Origin: Methanobacteriota archaeon
GTDB lineage: Archaea > Thermoplasmatota > Poseidoniia > Poseidoniales > Thalassarchaeaceae
NCBI GenBank assembly: GCA_016845345.1
Contig: JAERSV010000004.1
Location: 1-64,000, forward strand
Length of the DNA stretch: 64,000 bases
Direction of reading: 5' to 3'
Shown piece after piece: positions 52,232-62,443 of the stretch (its first letter is position 1; every line of letters begins with the position of its first letter). A program made the translations under genes and the position numbers. A model generated the notes under the pieces. The model ran no database searches. It saw only the letters and a program-made list of their open reading frames with translations, and was not told the DNA's origin.

Positions 52232-53731
52232 ATGGAACACCAAGTTGGCCCAATAGATACAGTTGAACAGACACTAATCCTTCCTCTTTTTGAGGGAGTA
52301 GATAAAGCACCAAACCGTTCCTTAACGGGGTTGGGTCGAGCAGGTCAATCACAGGTTAGATCTGCTATCGCAAGTGATGATTTTGATGGTAAATCAGGTA
52401 AAATGATTTCACTATGGAATGATGATTGCAAAGTTGTTCTAGTAGGTATGGGGAAATCCAGTGATATGAAATCTAATTCTACAAGAGACGCCGGTGCAAA
52501 CGCTTTGGCGGCTCTCAATAAATCACATGGAAAAGCCCTCACTGTTCGGTTCACAAGTGGCTGGAAAGTCTCCATGATGACAGCATTTGCTGAAGGCATG
52601 ATGCTGAGAGACTACAAGTTTGACAAATATCTTTCAAAGGATGATGATGACGATGATGATGACACTCCTTACACTGTGACTTTCCAATCATCAAACCGCC
52701 ATCTCGACAATCTTACTGCAGGATGTGCACGCGTATCATCAATGGCAACAGGCGTGCACATCGCAAGAGACCTTGGCAACGAGCCTGCAAACAAACTGAC
52801 TCCTATGGAGTATGCCTCGCGGGCTAGAGCATTTGCCAAAGGGAAGGGAAACTTGTCAGTGACCGTATTAGAGTGGGACGAACTTCTAGAGAACAAAATG
52901 GGCGGCCTCATTAATGTTGGAAAGGGTAGTGAGCACCCACCTTGCATGGTAATTTGGGAATTAAATGCTAAGGCCAAGGACGGTCCTTGCCCTATTGTTG
53001 TTGGCAAAGGAATCACTTTTGATACCGGTGGAATTTCATTGAAGCCAGGTGCTGGAATGGATGAAATGAAATTTGATATGCACGGTTCCGCAACCGTGTT
53101 TGGTTTGATGGTCGCATTGCATGGTGTTGGTCACAAGGGCCACATGATGGCGATTTCTTGCATGGCAGAAAACAGTCCGAGTTCAACTGCTTACAGACCG
53201 GGTGATGTAATTCCTACATACTCAGGAAAAACCGTTGAAGTGTTAAACACAGACGCTGAAGGCAGACTGGTACTCGCTGACGGATTGTGGAAAGCAGGCG
53301 AGTATAATCCTGAATACATCATTGACCTCGCTACCTTGACTGGTGCATGTGTAATAGCATTAGGACACGAGGCTAGTGGCTTGTGGTCTAACGATGATGA
53401 CTTGTTAGAAAATTTACGAAAGGCAGCGGCAGATAGCGGCGAGTTGGCTTGGCCGATGCCTCTCTTGCCAGCATTTGAGAAGCAAATGACAGGTTCAAAA
53501 ATTGCCGACGTGAAAAATCTTGGAGATAGATACGGTGGCTCTAATTCTGCGGCGGCATTCCTCAAACAATTCGTTCCGAAGAATGGGGATGGAGATGACG
53601 CAAAGCAATATCCATGGGCACATTTAGACATCGCTGGAACAGCGTGGGGCACCTCAACTAATGCAATGGTTGCCCACGGTGCAACCGGGGTACATGTACG
53701 AACTTTGGTTCGTCTAATCAATGGGGCGTGA
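52232..53731 (+). CDS. pepA: Leucyl aminopeptidase (M17)
   Basis: A 499-residue cytosolic aminopeptidase. It has the M17 metal region VGKGITFDTGGISLKPGAG, then MKFDMHGSATVFG, AISCMAENSPS and the signature NTDAEGRLVLAD, with the bicarbonate-site Arg included. An eight-Asp run (residues about 139-147) separates the N-terminal macro-like domain from the rest; it lies in a loop and is not usual for the family. ATG 52232 is preferred to GTG 52226. Follows the M14 peptidase on the same strand. Confidence 0.95.
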   Translation: MEHQVGPIDTVEQTLILPLFEGVDKAPNRSLTGLGRAGQSQVRSAIASDDFDGKSGKMISLWNDDCKVVLVGMGKSSDMKSNSTRDAGANALAALNKSHGKALTVRFTSGWKVSMMTAFAEGMMLRDYKFDKYLSKDDDDDDDDTPYTVTFQSSNRHLDNLTAGCARVSSMATGVHIARDLGNEPANKLTPMEYASRARAFAKGKGNLSVTVLEWDELLENKMGGLINVGKGSEHPPCMVIWELNAKAKDGPCPIVVGKGITFDTGGISLKPGAGMDEMKFDMHGSATVFGLMVALHGVGHKGHMMAISCMAENSPSSTAYRPGDVIPTYSGKTVEVLNTDAEGRLVLADGLWKAGEYNPEYIIDLATLTGACVIALGHEASGLWSNDDDLLENLRKAAADSGELAWPMPLLPAFEKQMTGSKIADVKNLGDRYGGSNSAAAFLKQFVPKNGDGDDAKQYPWAHLDIAGTAWGTSTNAMVAHGATGVHVRTLVRLINGA

Positions 53732-54179
53732 ATGTTTGGCCTCTCCACTCGTGAAGTGTCTTGACCACCTAAACATGAGTTCTTCAAATTTTGAAAAGAG
53801 CGTAGAATGGTACTCCAGAGTTTTTGGTTTCGAGTTACGTGAGCAAGGAGAGGACGAAGGAAAACCTTGGGGGGTTCTCTCTTGTGGGGACGCCCTCCTA
53901 TGTATCTATGAACAGCCCGGATTAATAGTCAAAGACAGATTTGAGATGAAGGATGCTGGCCTACATTATCTTGCACATTTCGGACTTAGAATCACAGACC
54001 GTGAGGAGTGGGAGAAAACAATTGAAAGAGAAAATCTCTTCATTCTCTATGGTGGGGCCTGTAAGTTTCCACATTCTACTGCATGGTATGTCAAGGACCC
54101 AACTGGTTGGGAAATTGAAGTTGCACTTTGGGATGATGGTGCGCCATCCTTTGACAGTGTAGCACACACTGTAGAATAA
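53721..54179 (+). CDS. VOC (glyoxalase/bleomycin-resistance) family protein
   Basis: A 152-residue protein with the paired beta-alpha-beta-beta-beta fold: CLDHLNMSSSNFEKSVEWYSRVFGFEL, HYLAHFGLRITDREEWEKTI and DPTGWEIEVALWDD. Metal-binding positions fit His in DHLN, His in AHFGL and Glu in GWEIEV. Members include glyoxalase I, dioxygenases and fosfomycin-resistance enzymes; no specific one can be named. The ATG overlaps the aminopeptidase stop by 11 bases; TTG 53736 is an alternative. Confidence 0.85.
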   Translation: MGRECLASPLVKCLDHLNMSSSNFEKSVEWYSRVFGFELREQGEDEGKPWGVLSCGDALLCIYEQPGLIVKDRFEMKDAGLHYLAHFGLRITDREEWEKTIERENLFILYGGACKFPHSTAWYVKDPTGWEIEVALWDDGAPSFDSVAHTVE

Positions 54180-54210
54180 CAAAATCACTTTGGCATTTTG
54201 CCTGTGATTA

Positions 54211-56088
54211 TCATTCATCATCGACTACTTCGAAGTCAGCGTCAACAACATCATTGCCATCAGCACTTGCTTCTTCTGCAGCTTCTTCTGATTCCATCTG
54301 GGCTGAGGCTGCTTCGTACAACTTAGCAGAGATTGCGTGCATAGCCTCTTCCAATTCCTTGACTTTGGCTTGGATTGCATCCTCATCGATATCTTCAATT
54401 TCCTTTGGAGTGCCATCTTCAACGATGAGGTCTTCAAGTTCTGTGAGCTTTTCTTCAACAGGTTCTTTGTCTTCATCTGTGATTTTATCTTCTGCCTCTT
54501 TCAAGGTTCTACGAGTTTGGTAGATGATACTGTCTGCGGAGTTTCGAATTTCGACTTTTGCTTTTCTTGAACTATCTTCTTCAGCGAATTTTTCAGCATC
54601 AGAAATCTTTTGCTGGATTTCATCTTCACTTAGTGAGGTTGCAGATTCAATTCGGATTGACTGTTCTTTGCCAGTTCCCAAATCCTTTGCTGAAACGCTT
54701 ACAATTCCGTTTGCATCAATGTCGAATGCGACTTCAATCTGTGGCATTCCTCTTGGAGCCGCTGGGATTCCTTCGAGGAAAAATCGACCTAGTGTTATGT
54801 TGTCACGAGCGAATTCACGCTCTCCTTGCAACACATGAATTTCAACCGCTGGCTGATTATCGCTTGCGGTTGAGAAGGTTTCAGAGCGCTTTGTTGGAAT
54901 TGTAGTATTTCGCTCAATCATTGAAGTAGTTACTCCACCAAGAGTTTCAATTCCAAGGCTAAGTGGTGTTACATCGAGTAGAAGTACATCGGTTACTGCG
55001 TCATCACCAACGATGATTCCGGCCTGAAGTGCTGCACCAAGAGCAACTGCCTCATCAGGGTTGATTCCCTTGTAGGTTTTATTCCCAAGTTCCTTCTCAA
55101 TGGCTTCTTGCACTGCTGGAACTCTAGTTGAGCCACCAATCAGTAAGATTTTGTCGATTTCAGAGGCTGAAATTCCCGCATCTTTGACAGCTTGTCGGGT
55201 TGGTTTCATTGAATTCTCAATGAGTTCGCTGATCAAATCCTCGAACTTTGCCCGTGTTAGGGTTAGGTCAAGGTGAGCAGGCTGACCATCCACCATGGTA
55301 ATGAATGGAAGATTCATTTGAGCCTGGGAAGTTCCAGAGAGTTCTATCTTCGCCTTCTCAGCAGATTCCTTGAGACGGCTCATCGCCTGCAAATCCTTTG
55401 ACAAATCGATGCCACTTGATTTTTTGAATTCTGCAACGGCCCACTTGATTACTTCTTCATCAAAATCATCGCCACCGAGTTTGTTGTTTCCTGCAGTTGC
55501 TTTGACTTCAATCTGTGGTTGCCCATCTATTAGATAGATTTCAAGAACAGATACATCAAATGTCCCGCCACCCAAATCGTAGACTAAAATTGTCTGGTCG
55601 TCTTCTTTGTCGACTCCAAAAGCAAGTGCTGCTGCAGTTGGTTCATTGATGATACGCAATACTTCGAGACCAGCAATTCTACCAGCATCTTTAGTCGCTT
55701 TACGCTGAGCATCAGTAAAATATGCTGGACAGGTAATCACAGCTTGCTTCACTTCTTGTCCAAGATATGCTTCAGCATCTGCTTTCATCTTCTGGAGAAT
55801 GAAGGCTGAAACTTCTTGAGGAGTGTATTCAGCATCATCAATTTTCTGAGTCCAATCGCTACCCATCTCTCTTTTTACAGAAAGAATGGTGCGGTCTGAG
55901 TTGGTTACCGCTTGGCGCTTGGCGGTTACACCGACCATGCGCTCTCCATCGGTTGCAAAAGCGACTACGCTTGGTGTAGTTCGCGCTCCTTCTGCATTAG
56001 CGATTACTATCGCTTCTCCACCTTCAATAGTCGCTACACAACTATTTGTCGTTCCTAAATCAATTCCAATTACTGGGTTTTTTACCAT
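54211..56088 (-). CDS. dnaK: Hsp70 chaperone DnaK
   Basis: A 625-residue Dna[15 protein letters not shown] is at the N-terminus, [16 protein letters not shown] and [15 protein letters not shown] complete the ATPase domain, and the linker [14 protein letters not shown] leads to the substrate domain. The C-terminus is acidic ([13 protein letters not shown]), recalling bacterial EEVD-like tails. GrpE and DnaJ are not in the window. ATG 56088 follows GGAAGTG; the frame is open to 56148. It lies 14 bases after an Hsp20-like gene and is likely co-transcribed with it. DnaK in archaea is held to be of bacterial origin. Confidence 0.97.
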   Translation of the reverse strand: MVKNPVIGIDLGTTNSCVATIEGGEAIVIANAEGARTTPSVVAFATDGERMVGVTAKRQAVTNSDRTILSVKREMGSDWTQKIDDAEYTPQEVSAFILQKMKADAEAYLGQEVKQAVITCPAYFTDAQRKATKDAGRIAGLEVLRIINEPTAAALAFGVDKEDDQTILVYDLGGGTFDVSVLEIYLIDGQPQIEVKATAGNNKLGGDDFDEEVIKWAVAEFKKSSGIDLSKDLQAMSRLKESAEKAKIELSGTSQAQMNLPFITMVDGQPAHLDLTLTRAKFEDLISELIENSMKPTRQAVKDAGISASEIDKILLIGGSTRVPAVQEAIEKELGNKTYKGINPDEAVALGAALQAGIIVGDDAVTDVLLLDVTPLSLGIETLGGVTTSMIERNTTIPTKRSETFSTASDNQPAVEIHVLQGEREFARDNITLGRFFLEGIPAAPRGMPQIEVAFDIDANGIVSVSAKDLGTGKEQSIRIESATSLSEDEIQQKISDAEKFAEEDSSRKAKVEIRNSADSIIYQTRRTLKEAEDKITDEDKEPVEEKLTELEDLIVEDGTPKEIEDIDEDAIQAKVKELEEAMHAISAKLYEAASAQMESEEAAEEASADGNDVVDADFEVVDDE

Positions 56089-56102
56089 TTTTTTCACTTC
56101 CT

Positions 56103-56672
56103 TCAAATTATTAGAGTCATATCCAATATTCCGTTGTTTATCGACCATTCATCAATCGCTTCAACAACCCTGCCAATGTTGTACTTTCTTACTGGTCTTG
56201 GCCTGCCTTCAACCATTACGCTGACAACCGAGTTGTCATTGGTGAGAACGATTTCAACGCCTTCGCCACTATCATCAATCTCATCGATTCGGCTACAATC
56301 AAGAGTCAGAATCATTCTATCACCATCAATGAAGATATCTTCTTCGTTTACTGGCACCAATTCTTCTGAATCAGATTTTGTTTCTTCCAATGTATCTACT
56401 TCAATGGATACTGGCTTTTTTTGTGGGAATTTCCCTCCCATCATTTTTGCCAAATCATTCATGGTTGCTTCTAAATTCAATTCGATTTTTTCGCCAGCCA
56501 TCTTTTCTGGGTCTATACCCATTTCTTCAAATTGGCCACGAATTTGGTCCATCATACCTCGAATGGTTGCTGTATCTATTGGCATACCCATGTCATTAAA
56601 CATCTTTGAGAGCTGTTCTAGGAGTTGCTCTTCCCAGTCTTCTCCGCCCGGTGTAAATCCTTTTTCTGACAT
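56103..56672 (-). CDS. Hsp20/alpha-crystallin-like domain protein with acidic N-terminal region
   Basis: A 189-residue protein. The first 100 residues are helical and Met-rich ([31 protein letters not shown]). The last 80 form an alpha-crystallin/CS-like beta-sandwich ([19 protein letters not shown] ... [20 protein letters not shown]). ATG 56672 is chosen; GTG 56681 would add three residues. Lying just before dnaK it is probably a small heat-shock or co-chaperone protein. A TATA-like CATATATG lies at 56722-56729. Confidence 0.7.
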   Translation of the reverse strand: MSEKGFTPGGEDWEEQLLEQLSKMFNDMGMPIDTATIRGMMDQIRGQFEEMGIDPEKMAGEKIELNLEATMNDLAKMMGGKFPQKKPVSIEVDTLEETKSDSEELVPVNEEDIFIDGDRMILTLDCSRIDEIDDSGEGVEIVLTNDNSVVSVMVEGRPRPVRKYNIGRVVEAIDEWSINNGILDMTLII

Positions 56673-56721
56673 GCCAAACACTCACTTGTTAACCTGTGGT
56701 TGTATAGTGCGAATAGCCAGC

Positions 56722-56729
56722 CATATATG
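56722..56729 (-). promoter_or_regulatory. TATA-like element of the hsp20-dnaK operon
   Basis: CATATATG on both strands, about 50 bases before ATG 56672, in the 219-base divergent gap to the chaperonin gene. It would place the transcript start near 56700. No clear heat-shock operator is recognised in the gap. Confidence 0.35.
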
Positions 56730-56891
56730 AACCCTTGCGATTCACTACATTGACACATCAAGTATGTAAGATGCAGAATTATCTAATCAAAATGAAAATT
56801 TCTTCTGAATATTGGCAGTTGTTGGAGTGTATTTCACTCAACTATCACCCGTCCATCGGCCTTAAGACACACCCGTCTCTCGGCTTGGTTA

Positions 56892-58502
56892 ATGGTAACT
56901 CAAGAGCATGAGTCTCTACTCAGTGAGACAGAGCGTTCACAGGGTCGTGTTGCCTTGCGGAACAATGTTGCCGCCGCCTCTGCATTAGCAGATGCTGTCC
57001 GTAGTACCTTAGGGCCAAAGGGCCTTGACAAAATGCTAGTCAGTGGTGAAGGAGGAGTAACTGTCACCAATGATGGTGTTACAGTGCTTGAAACGGCGCA
57101 GGTTGAGCATCCAACTGCTAAGATGCTGATTGCACAATCTAGTGCTCAGGACCGAGAGGCTGGAGATGGTACTACAAGTACTGTTATCTTGACTGCAGAA
57201 TTACTACAGAATGCATTAGAGTTGATTGAGATGGGAGTTCATCCAACGCTAGTTGAGAAGGGCTACCGCTTGGCAAGTAAAGAAGCCATGAATCACCTCC
57301 AAGAGATTTCAAGAGAAGCCACAGAAGAAGATTCGCTTCGCTCGGTAATGACTTCACTATCAGGAAAATCAGACGAGGGGGTTCGCCGTCATCTCTCACA
57401 ACTTGCAGTCTCTGCTGCCACAGCATTAGCAACAGAGATAAATGGTAAAATTGAGGCTGATCCAACTTTAGTTAAGAAAGTAAATGATGGTGGTAGGCCT
57501 AGTACTGAAAGCGAATTAGTGTCGGGATTAGTGATTGCAAAAGAGCCGATTCACCCCGAAATGGAAATGTTTCCAGATGGTGGTAAAATCCTCATTCTTG
57601 ATGGTGGAATCAGCCGTCGTAAACCCGACCTTGACATCAGTCTCAAAGTTACAGATATTGGTATGACATCAGCTCTTAATGCACAAGAGTTGGAAGACAT
57701 CAAAAATCGTGTAGATGTCATTACAGCAACTGGCTGTAATCTTCTATGTGCACGTGATGGGATAGATGATGATGCTCGTGGCATGCTACTTGATGCGGGG
57801 ATTACAGCCTACCGTAGAATTGAGAAACCGGACCTAGAATTACTGGCCCGAACCACAGGAGCATTGGTAGTTCATGAGCCCACTTTAGCCAAGCGGGAAG
57901 ACCTTGGAAACTTTACTTCACTCAACACCCAGACTTGGAATGATGTCTCACAGATGCAACTCATCGGTAGCGAAAAAGGAGGTCTCACCTTGGTTGTTCG
58001 CGGTACTACTAAGACTAGGATTGACGAAGTCTCTCGAGGATTTGATGATGCATCAGGCGTTGCCTGTGGTCTTGTAAGAGATCCACGAATTTTGCCAGGT
58101 GGTGGTGCAACACAGATGGCTTTAGCCCGCCACTTGCGAAAGATTGCACCAACTGTTCCCGGACGAGAACAATTGGCAATTGAGGCTTTTTCCGGTGCAT
58201 TAGAATCTATTCCGAGAATCTTGGCTGAGAATGCTGGGCTTTCTCCTCTTGATGAGGTACTAAGGCTCAATGCCGCACAAGAAAAAGGAGGAGATTGGAT
58301 TGGGCTCAATATGTATTCGGGCGAGACAGAATCAATGTATGATGCTGGTATAATTGAGCCGTTGGCAGTTAGCCTGAATGCGATTTCAGGTGCTATGGAA
58401 GCGGCCGTTTCAGTTCTAAGAATCGATGATGTGCTGTGGGCTAATCAAGACCCTTCAATTCCAGATTGGGAAAAAGCCGATGGGTCTGCAGGCGAAACTT
58501 GA
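56892..58502 (+). CDS. thsA: Group II chaperonin (thermosome) subunit
   Basis: A 536-residue thermosome subunit. DAVRSTLGPKGLDKMLV, VTNDGVTVLETAQVEHPTAKML and GDGTTSTVILTAELL form the ATP site with the catalytic Asp of GDGTT. GGISRRKPD and the helical-protrusion region follow, then LPGGGATQMALARHLR and the second half of the ATPase domain (AGIIEPLAVSLNAISGAMEAAVSVLRIDD). It forms double-ring folding chambers. The C-terminus lacks the GGM repeats common in thermosomes. ATG 56892 is the start. Divergent from the hsp20-dnaK pair. Confidence 0.96.
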   Translation: MVTQEHESLLSETERSQGRVALRNNVAAASALADAVRSTLGPKGLDKMLVSGEGGVTVTNDGVTVLETAQVEHPTAKMLIAQSSAQDREAGDGTTSTVILTAELLQNALELIEMGVHPTLVEKGYRLASKEAMNHLQEISREATEEDSLRSVMTSLSGKSDEGVRRHLSQLAVSAATALATEINGKIEADPTLVKKVNDGGRPSTESELVSGLVIAKEPIHPEMEMFPDGGKILILDGGISRRKPDLDISLKVTDIGMTSALNAQELEDIKNRVDVITATGCNLLCARDGIDDDARGMLLDAGITAYRRIEKPDLELLARTTGALVVHEPTLAKREDLGNFTSLNTQTWNDVSQMQLIGSEKGGLTLVVRGTTKTRIDEVSRGFDDASGVACGLVRDPRILPGGGATQMALARHLRKIAPTVPGREQLAIEAFSGALESIPRILAENAGLSPLDEVLRLNAAQEKGGDWIGLNMYSGETESMYDAGIIEPLAVSLNAISGAMEAAVSVLRIDDVLWANQDPSIPDWEKADGSAGET

Positions 58503-58533
58503 ACGTGGTTTAAACCCACAAGGGTCCGAACCC

Positions 58534-59583
58534 TTATTCTTCTTCAGAGGGTGGATTTTTTGATAGCATGATTGCCATGGGTTTAGTACGTTCATCATTC
58601 TCAAGTGCTAACTTCATGATGACTCCCAGAGGTACTCCAAGAACCATCCCCATTAGTCCCCAAAGCCAACCCCAGAAGGCAACTAAAAGAAGTAGCGCAA
58701 TCGGTGAAATGTCAAGTCTTTGACCGGAAAGTTGTGGTTCAATGAAGCCACCCCAGGTCTGCTGATTAGCAACTAGAAGAACAACTAACAGAGCAAGTGT
58801 TGTTGGCTCAAACAGAACAAATCCAAGAATAATTGGAGGGATGGTGGCAATGAGTCCACCAATGTAAGGCACGAAGTCAAGCAAGAAAGCGATACACGCC
58901 CACAATAACCATCCAGGGATTCCAAAGAAAAACAGAATCAGTGCTACACAAACTGATTGCCCAAAGGCTACAGAAGCTCTTGTCGCGACGTAGGTGGTCA
59001 CACTCTCCCCAGAACCTTCAGCGATGTTTTCGAATCTTGCCACTTGGTCTGGATAGGCTGCTCTGAGCCGATTAGGAAGTGATTCAGCCTCAAGGATGAT
59101 GAAAATCAGAAAGATGAGCGTAGTTAAGACTCCACCAGTAAAACTAGCCAAAGAGCCGAGGAAATTCTTTGACATCGCTTCAATAGATTCAACCCCCACT
59201 TGGTCAACTACTGAACCTAACTCAATTGAGTAACCAAAAAGTGTCAGCCCCTCAAGCCAAGCCACTTTTGCATGGAATTGTTCTGTGAGTTGGGGTACTT
59301 GGTCTGAAAAAGATTGCAAATTCGCATACAGAAGAACCGCTACTACCGAGATGAATCCAATAGTCAAAAACACCAGAATTCCATATGCCATCAAAGGATG
59401 ACCATAGCGCTTCTCAAGCCATTGTGCTGGAGGGTAAATCAGGAAGAAAAGTAGGATAGCGACTACGAATGGTTGAATCACAGATTTTAGGTGAATAAGT
59501 GCTAATACAGATACAAGTAACAGAATGGCAACATTTGCCGCTGTACTCAATTTCACGCCATAAAATCTGTCTACTTTTCCCAT
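58534..59583 (-). CDS. AI-2E family (PerM-like) membrane transporter
   Basis: A 349-residue protein with about eight helices. Family features are the N-terminal pair of helices with FLIYPPAQWLEKRYG, the hydrophilic middle SFSDQVPQLTEQF, FGIPGWLLWACIAFLLDFVPYIGGLIATIPP (the conserved DF-P-x-G motif) and the last helices with QLSGQRLDISPIALLL and GVPLGVIMKLAL. Members export varied small molecules or act in sodium or proton antiport; the substrate here is unknown. It converges on the chaperonin gene and is 9 bases downstream of the epimerase-like gene. Confidence 0.92.
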   Translation of the reverse strand: MGKVDRFYGVKLSTAANVAILLLVSVLALIHLKSVIQPFVVAILLFFLIYPPAQWLEKRYGHPLMAYGILVFLTIGFISVVAVLLYANLQSFSDQVPQLTEQFHAKVAWLEGLTLFGYSIELGSVVDQVGVESIEAMSKNFLGSLASFTGGVLTTLIFLIFIILEAESLPNRLRAAYPDQVARFENIAEGSGESVTTYVATRASVAFGQSVCVALILFFFGIPGWLLWACIAFLLDFVPYIGGLIATIPPIILGFVLFEPTTLALLVVLLVANQQTWGGFIEPQLSGQRLDISPIALLLLVAFWGWLWGLMGMVLGVPLGVIMKLALENDERTKPMAIMLSKNPPSEEE

Positions 59584-59592
59584 TCTATCACC

Positions 59593-60564
59593 TCACGCCT
59601 CAACCTCGCGTGCGCGGGTCAGGTTGGTTAACATTTCATTTACTAATTTTTCGAGACCAAATTCAGCCGTCCATCCCCAATCATTTTTTGCTTCTGTATC
59701 ATCTACAGAATCGGGCCAAGAATCAGCATATTCTTGTCTAATATCGGGTGAATAAGTGCATTCAAACGGATCGATTACTTTGCTAATTTCAGCCACCAAC
59801 TCAGTCACTGAAAATGAACAGGCAGCAATATTGTAGCCTCCCCGCGCATCTGAAATTGATTCCGTCGGCGCATCCATCAATTCGAGTGTTGCTCGAATTG
59901 CATCATCCATATACATCATCGGAAGCCGAGTGTTTGGGCCAACAAAACACGAGTATTTCCCACTCATAATTGCATGGTGGAAAATATCCACAGCATAGTC
60001 AGTAGTGCCACCGCCGGCTGGAGCCTTCCATGAAATAAGTCCGGGGTAGCGAAGCCCTCTCACATCAACCCCGTGAACTTCCCAGTAATATCTCGCCATA
60101 ACTTCCCCAGAGACCTTTGTTTTCCCGTAGGTCGTTGTAGGGTTTAGTGGAGTTATTTGAGGCGCGTGGTCTGGACAATCTGGGCCAAAAACAGCAATAG
60201 AAGAAGGTGAGAAAACACGTAAATCGTACACCCTTGCTAATTCCAAAACATTTGCGAGTCCACCAATATTTACTCGTTCACACAGTTCAGGATTTTGTTC
60301 ACCAGTTGCTGAAAGGATCGCCGCGAGGTGGTAGATGATGCTGACATCGTTATCTTCGATTATGGCTTTTAATGAATCTTTTTCCAATACATCAGCAGTT
60401 AGAAATCGACCATTATTGATGATAGGATGGTTTTCAATTTCACGAACATCAGAAGCAATCACCGAGTCGCTTCCATAGCGTTCACGCAGGGCCGAAACCA
60501 ATTCGGTTCCAATTTGTCCAAGGGCGCCAGTAACCAGTACCGTAGGGGGTGACGCCTCGCTCAT
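59593..60564 (-). CDS. SDR-type L-threonine 3-dehydrogenase
   Basis: A 323-residue extended SDR protein. It has the NAD motif VTGALGQIGTELVSAL, HLAAILSATGEQNPE, the catalytic YGKTK and RYPGLISWKAPAGGGTTDYAV, then MMYMDDAIRATLELMDAP. The GLISWK-PAGGGTTDYAV run and NIAACSFSVTELV are the hallmarks of the SDR-form threonine dehydrogenase (as in Thermoplasma and Flavobacteria). It oxidises threonine to 2-amino-3-oxobutyrate. A sugar epimerase is less likely. No 2-amino-3-ketobutyrate ligase gene is near. Confidence 0.9.
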   Translation of the reverse strand: MSEASPPTVLVTGALGQIGTELVSALRERYGSDSVIASDVREIENHPIINNGRFLTADVLEKDSLKAIIEDNDVSIIYHLAAILSATGEQNPELCERVNIGGLANVLELARVYDLRVFSPSSIAVFGPDCPDHAPQITPLNPTTTYGKTKVSGEVMARYYWEVHGVDVRGLRYPGLISWKAPAGGGTTDYAVDIFHHAIMSGKYSCFVGPNTRLPMMYMDDAIRATLELMDAPTESISDARGGYNIAACSFSVTELVAEISKVIDPFECTYSPDIRQEYADSWPDSVDDTEAKNDWGWTAEFGLEKLVNEMLTNLTRAREVEA

Positions 60565-60656
60565 CAGCGTTCGCTGTGGCAGGCGCTACTTGAAATTAAG
60601 CAAGCCGCGTTGGCCCCCAAATAGTGGGTTCTTCACTAACCTTCATAGGCTATGCC

Positions 60657-60677
60657 CAACGGGTCCATATCCCGTTG
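60657..60677 (+). promoter_or_regulatory. Inverted repeat directly before pyrG
   Basis: CAACGGG-TCCATAT-CCCGTTG, a 7-bp stem with 7-base loop, ends six bases before ATG 60684. It occupies the ribosome-binding position, and no normal Shine-Dalgarno sequence is present. It may be an operator or an RNA structure governing pyrG; similar arrangements occur before 6323 and 10792. Confidence 0.4.
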
Positions 60678-60683
60678 ATTGCC

Positions 60684-62342
60684 ATGAGGTATGTTATCGT
60701 CAGCGGGGGAGTGCTTTCTGGATTGGGTAAAGGGGTCACCGCGAGTAGCATTGGAATGCTGTTGAAATCTCTTGGATATCGGGTGACTGCAATCAAAATT
60801 GACCCCTACTTAAACAGCGACGCTGGAACCATGAGTCCGTTTGAACATGGTGAAGTATTCGTCCTCGATGATGGCGGAGAAGTTGATTTGGATTTGGGTA
60901 ATTATGAGCGATTTCTTGACATCACCCTAACTCGTGACAACAATTTGACCACCGGAAAAGTGTATGCGAACGTGATTGAGGGTGAGAGAAGAGGAGATTA
61001 CCTAGGTAAAACCGTACAAGTCGTACCACACATCACTAATGAGATTCAAGATTGGATGGATAGAGTTGCTTCTATCCCAGTTGATGGTAACGGCGATGAG
61101 CCTGATGTTTGCATAGTAGAATTGGGCGGAACAGTAGGCGATATTGAGAGCGCACCTTTTGTTGAAGCCTTGCGTCAGTTTCAATTCAGAGTTGGAAAGG
61201 AAAATTTTGTCTTAGTTCATGTTAGTCTAGTGCCTGTGGTAGGTGTAGTAGGGGAACAAAAAACCAAACCAACCCAACACACAGTCAAGGAGTTACGTGC
61301 CGCGGGACTTTCTCCAGACTTCCTAGTTTGTCGTTCAGAAGAACCACTCGAACAAGCAACAAAAGACAAGTTAGCCTTGTTTTGTCACGTGTCTCCATCT
61401 CACATTCTCAGTGCTCATGATGTATCCAATTTATACCGCGTTCCATTACTTCTTGAGGAGCAGAATACAACAGCAATGATTGCCGAAAAACTTGGATTAG
61501 AGATGACTGCTGACAGGCCTCAATTGGATGCATGGAGGGAAATGGCCGACCATGTGGATTCCCTTGAAAACGAAGTCACAATTGCCATGGTCGGCAAATA
61601 CACCGGGCTTACAGATTCATATCTTAGTGTAATCAAGGCTTTACAGCATTCAGCATTCAAGGTTGGAGCCAAGATGAATATTAGTTGGGTAGATGCAACC
61701 GGTCTTGAGCCGGAATCCGAATCAAAAGACCCTGAACTTTATGCCAAATCTTGGCAAGACCTGAAAGCCGCCGATGGAGTACTTGTTCCAGGTGGATTTG
61801 GTAATCGTGGAATTGAAGGTATGATACTCGCAGCCCAGTATGCAAGAGAGAATCATGTCCCATATCTAGGCGTATGCCTTGGATTACAAGTTGCAGTCAT
61901 CGAATTTACTCGGAATGTATTAGGAAAAGCAGGTGCGAATAGCACAGAGTTTGACGAGGATACACCACACCCTGCAGTCATATTCATGCCAGAGGGAAGT
62001 CGCACACACATGGGAGGCACCATGCGATTAGGAAGTCGCCAAACAAATATCCAAACAGAGGACTGTGCGGCTGTAAGATTGTATGATGGAGCAACTGAAA
62101 TCCACGAACGACATCGTCATCGCTACGAAGTAAATCCAGATATGATTGCAGATCTTGAATCAGCAGGACTTCAATTCGTCGGAAAAGACACTGAGGCACA
62201 ACGCATGGAAATCATTGAATTAGCCGGACATAAATTCTTCTTTGGAACTCAATATCATCCAGAATTCAAGAGCCGGCCAAACCGGCCAAGTCCGCCATTC
62301 TTTGGATTAGTTGAAGCGGCTTTTGCCAGCCAAACAAATTAG
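60684..62342 (+). CDS. pyrG: CTP synthase
   Basis: A 552-residue enzyme making CTP from UTP, ATP and glutamine. The synthetase domain has [52 protein letters not shown] and [12 protein letters not shown]. The amidotransferase domain begins near residue 290 and shows [32 protein letters not shown] (catalytic Cys) and [13 protein letters not shown] (His and Glu). The ATG at 60684 gives the canonical N-terminus; the frame is open to 60624. It is divergent from the threonine dehydrogenase gene. Confidence 0.98.
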   Translation: MRYVIVSGGVLSGLGKGVTASSIGMLLKSLGYRVTAIKIDPYLNSDAGTMSPFEHGEVFVLDDGGEVDLDLGNYERFLDITLTRDNNLTTGKVYANVIEGERRGDYLGKTVQVVPHITNEIQDWMDRVASIPVDGNGDEPDVCIVELGGTVGDIESAPFVEALRQFQFRVGKENFVLVHVSLVPVVGVVGEQKTKPTQHTVKELRAAGLSPDFLVCRSEEPLEQATKDKLALFCHVSPSHILSAHDVSNLYRVPLLLEEQNTTAMIAEKLGLEMTADRPQLDAWREMADHVDSLENEVTIAMVGKYTGLTDSYLSVIKALQHSAFKVGAKMNISWVDATGLEPESESKDPELYAKSWQDLKAADGVLVPGGFGNRGIEGMILAAQYARENHVPYLGVCLGLQVAVIEFTRNVLGKAGANSTEFDEDTPHPAVIFMPEGSRTHMGGTMRLGSRQTNIQTEDCAAVRLYDGATEIHERHRHRYEVNPDMIADLESAGLQFVGKDTEAQRMEIIELAGHKFFFGTQYHPEFKSRPNRPSPPFFGLVEAAFASQTN

Positions 62343-62443
62343 TTCAAACAAGTCGCGATTCTTGTTTGATTTATCCTAAATGCTGAAAGGCGCCGAGCCG
62401 ATTCTGCCGAAAATCTCCAGCCGAACTGGCACAAAGGCTTTGG

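Noticed and set aside
57872-58309. Minus-strand open frame of 145 codons
   Set aside because: Shadow of the chaperonin gene.
59593-60564. UDP-glucose 4-epimerase
   Set aside because: The GLISWK and AGGGTTDYAV segments match SDR threonine dehydrogenase instead.
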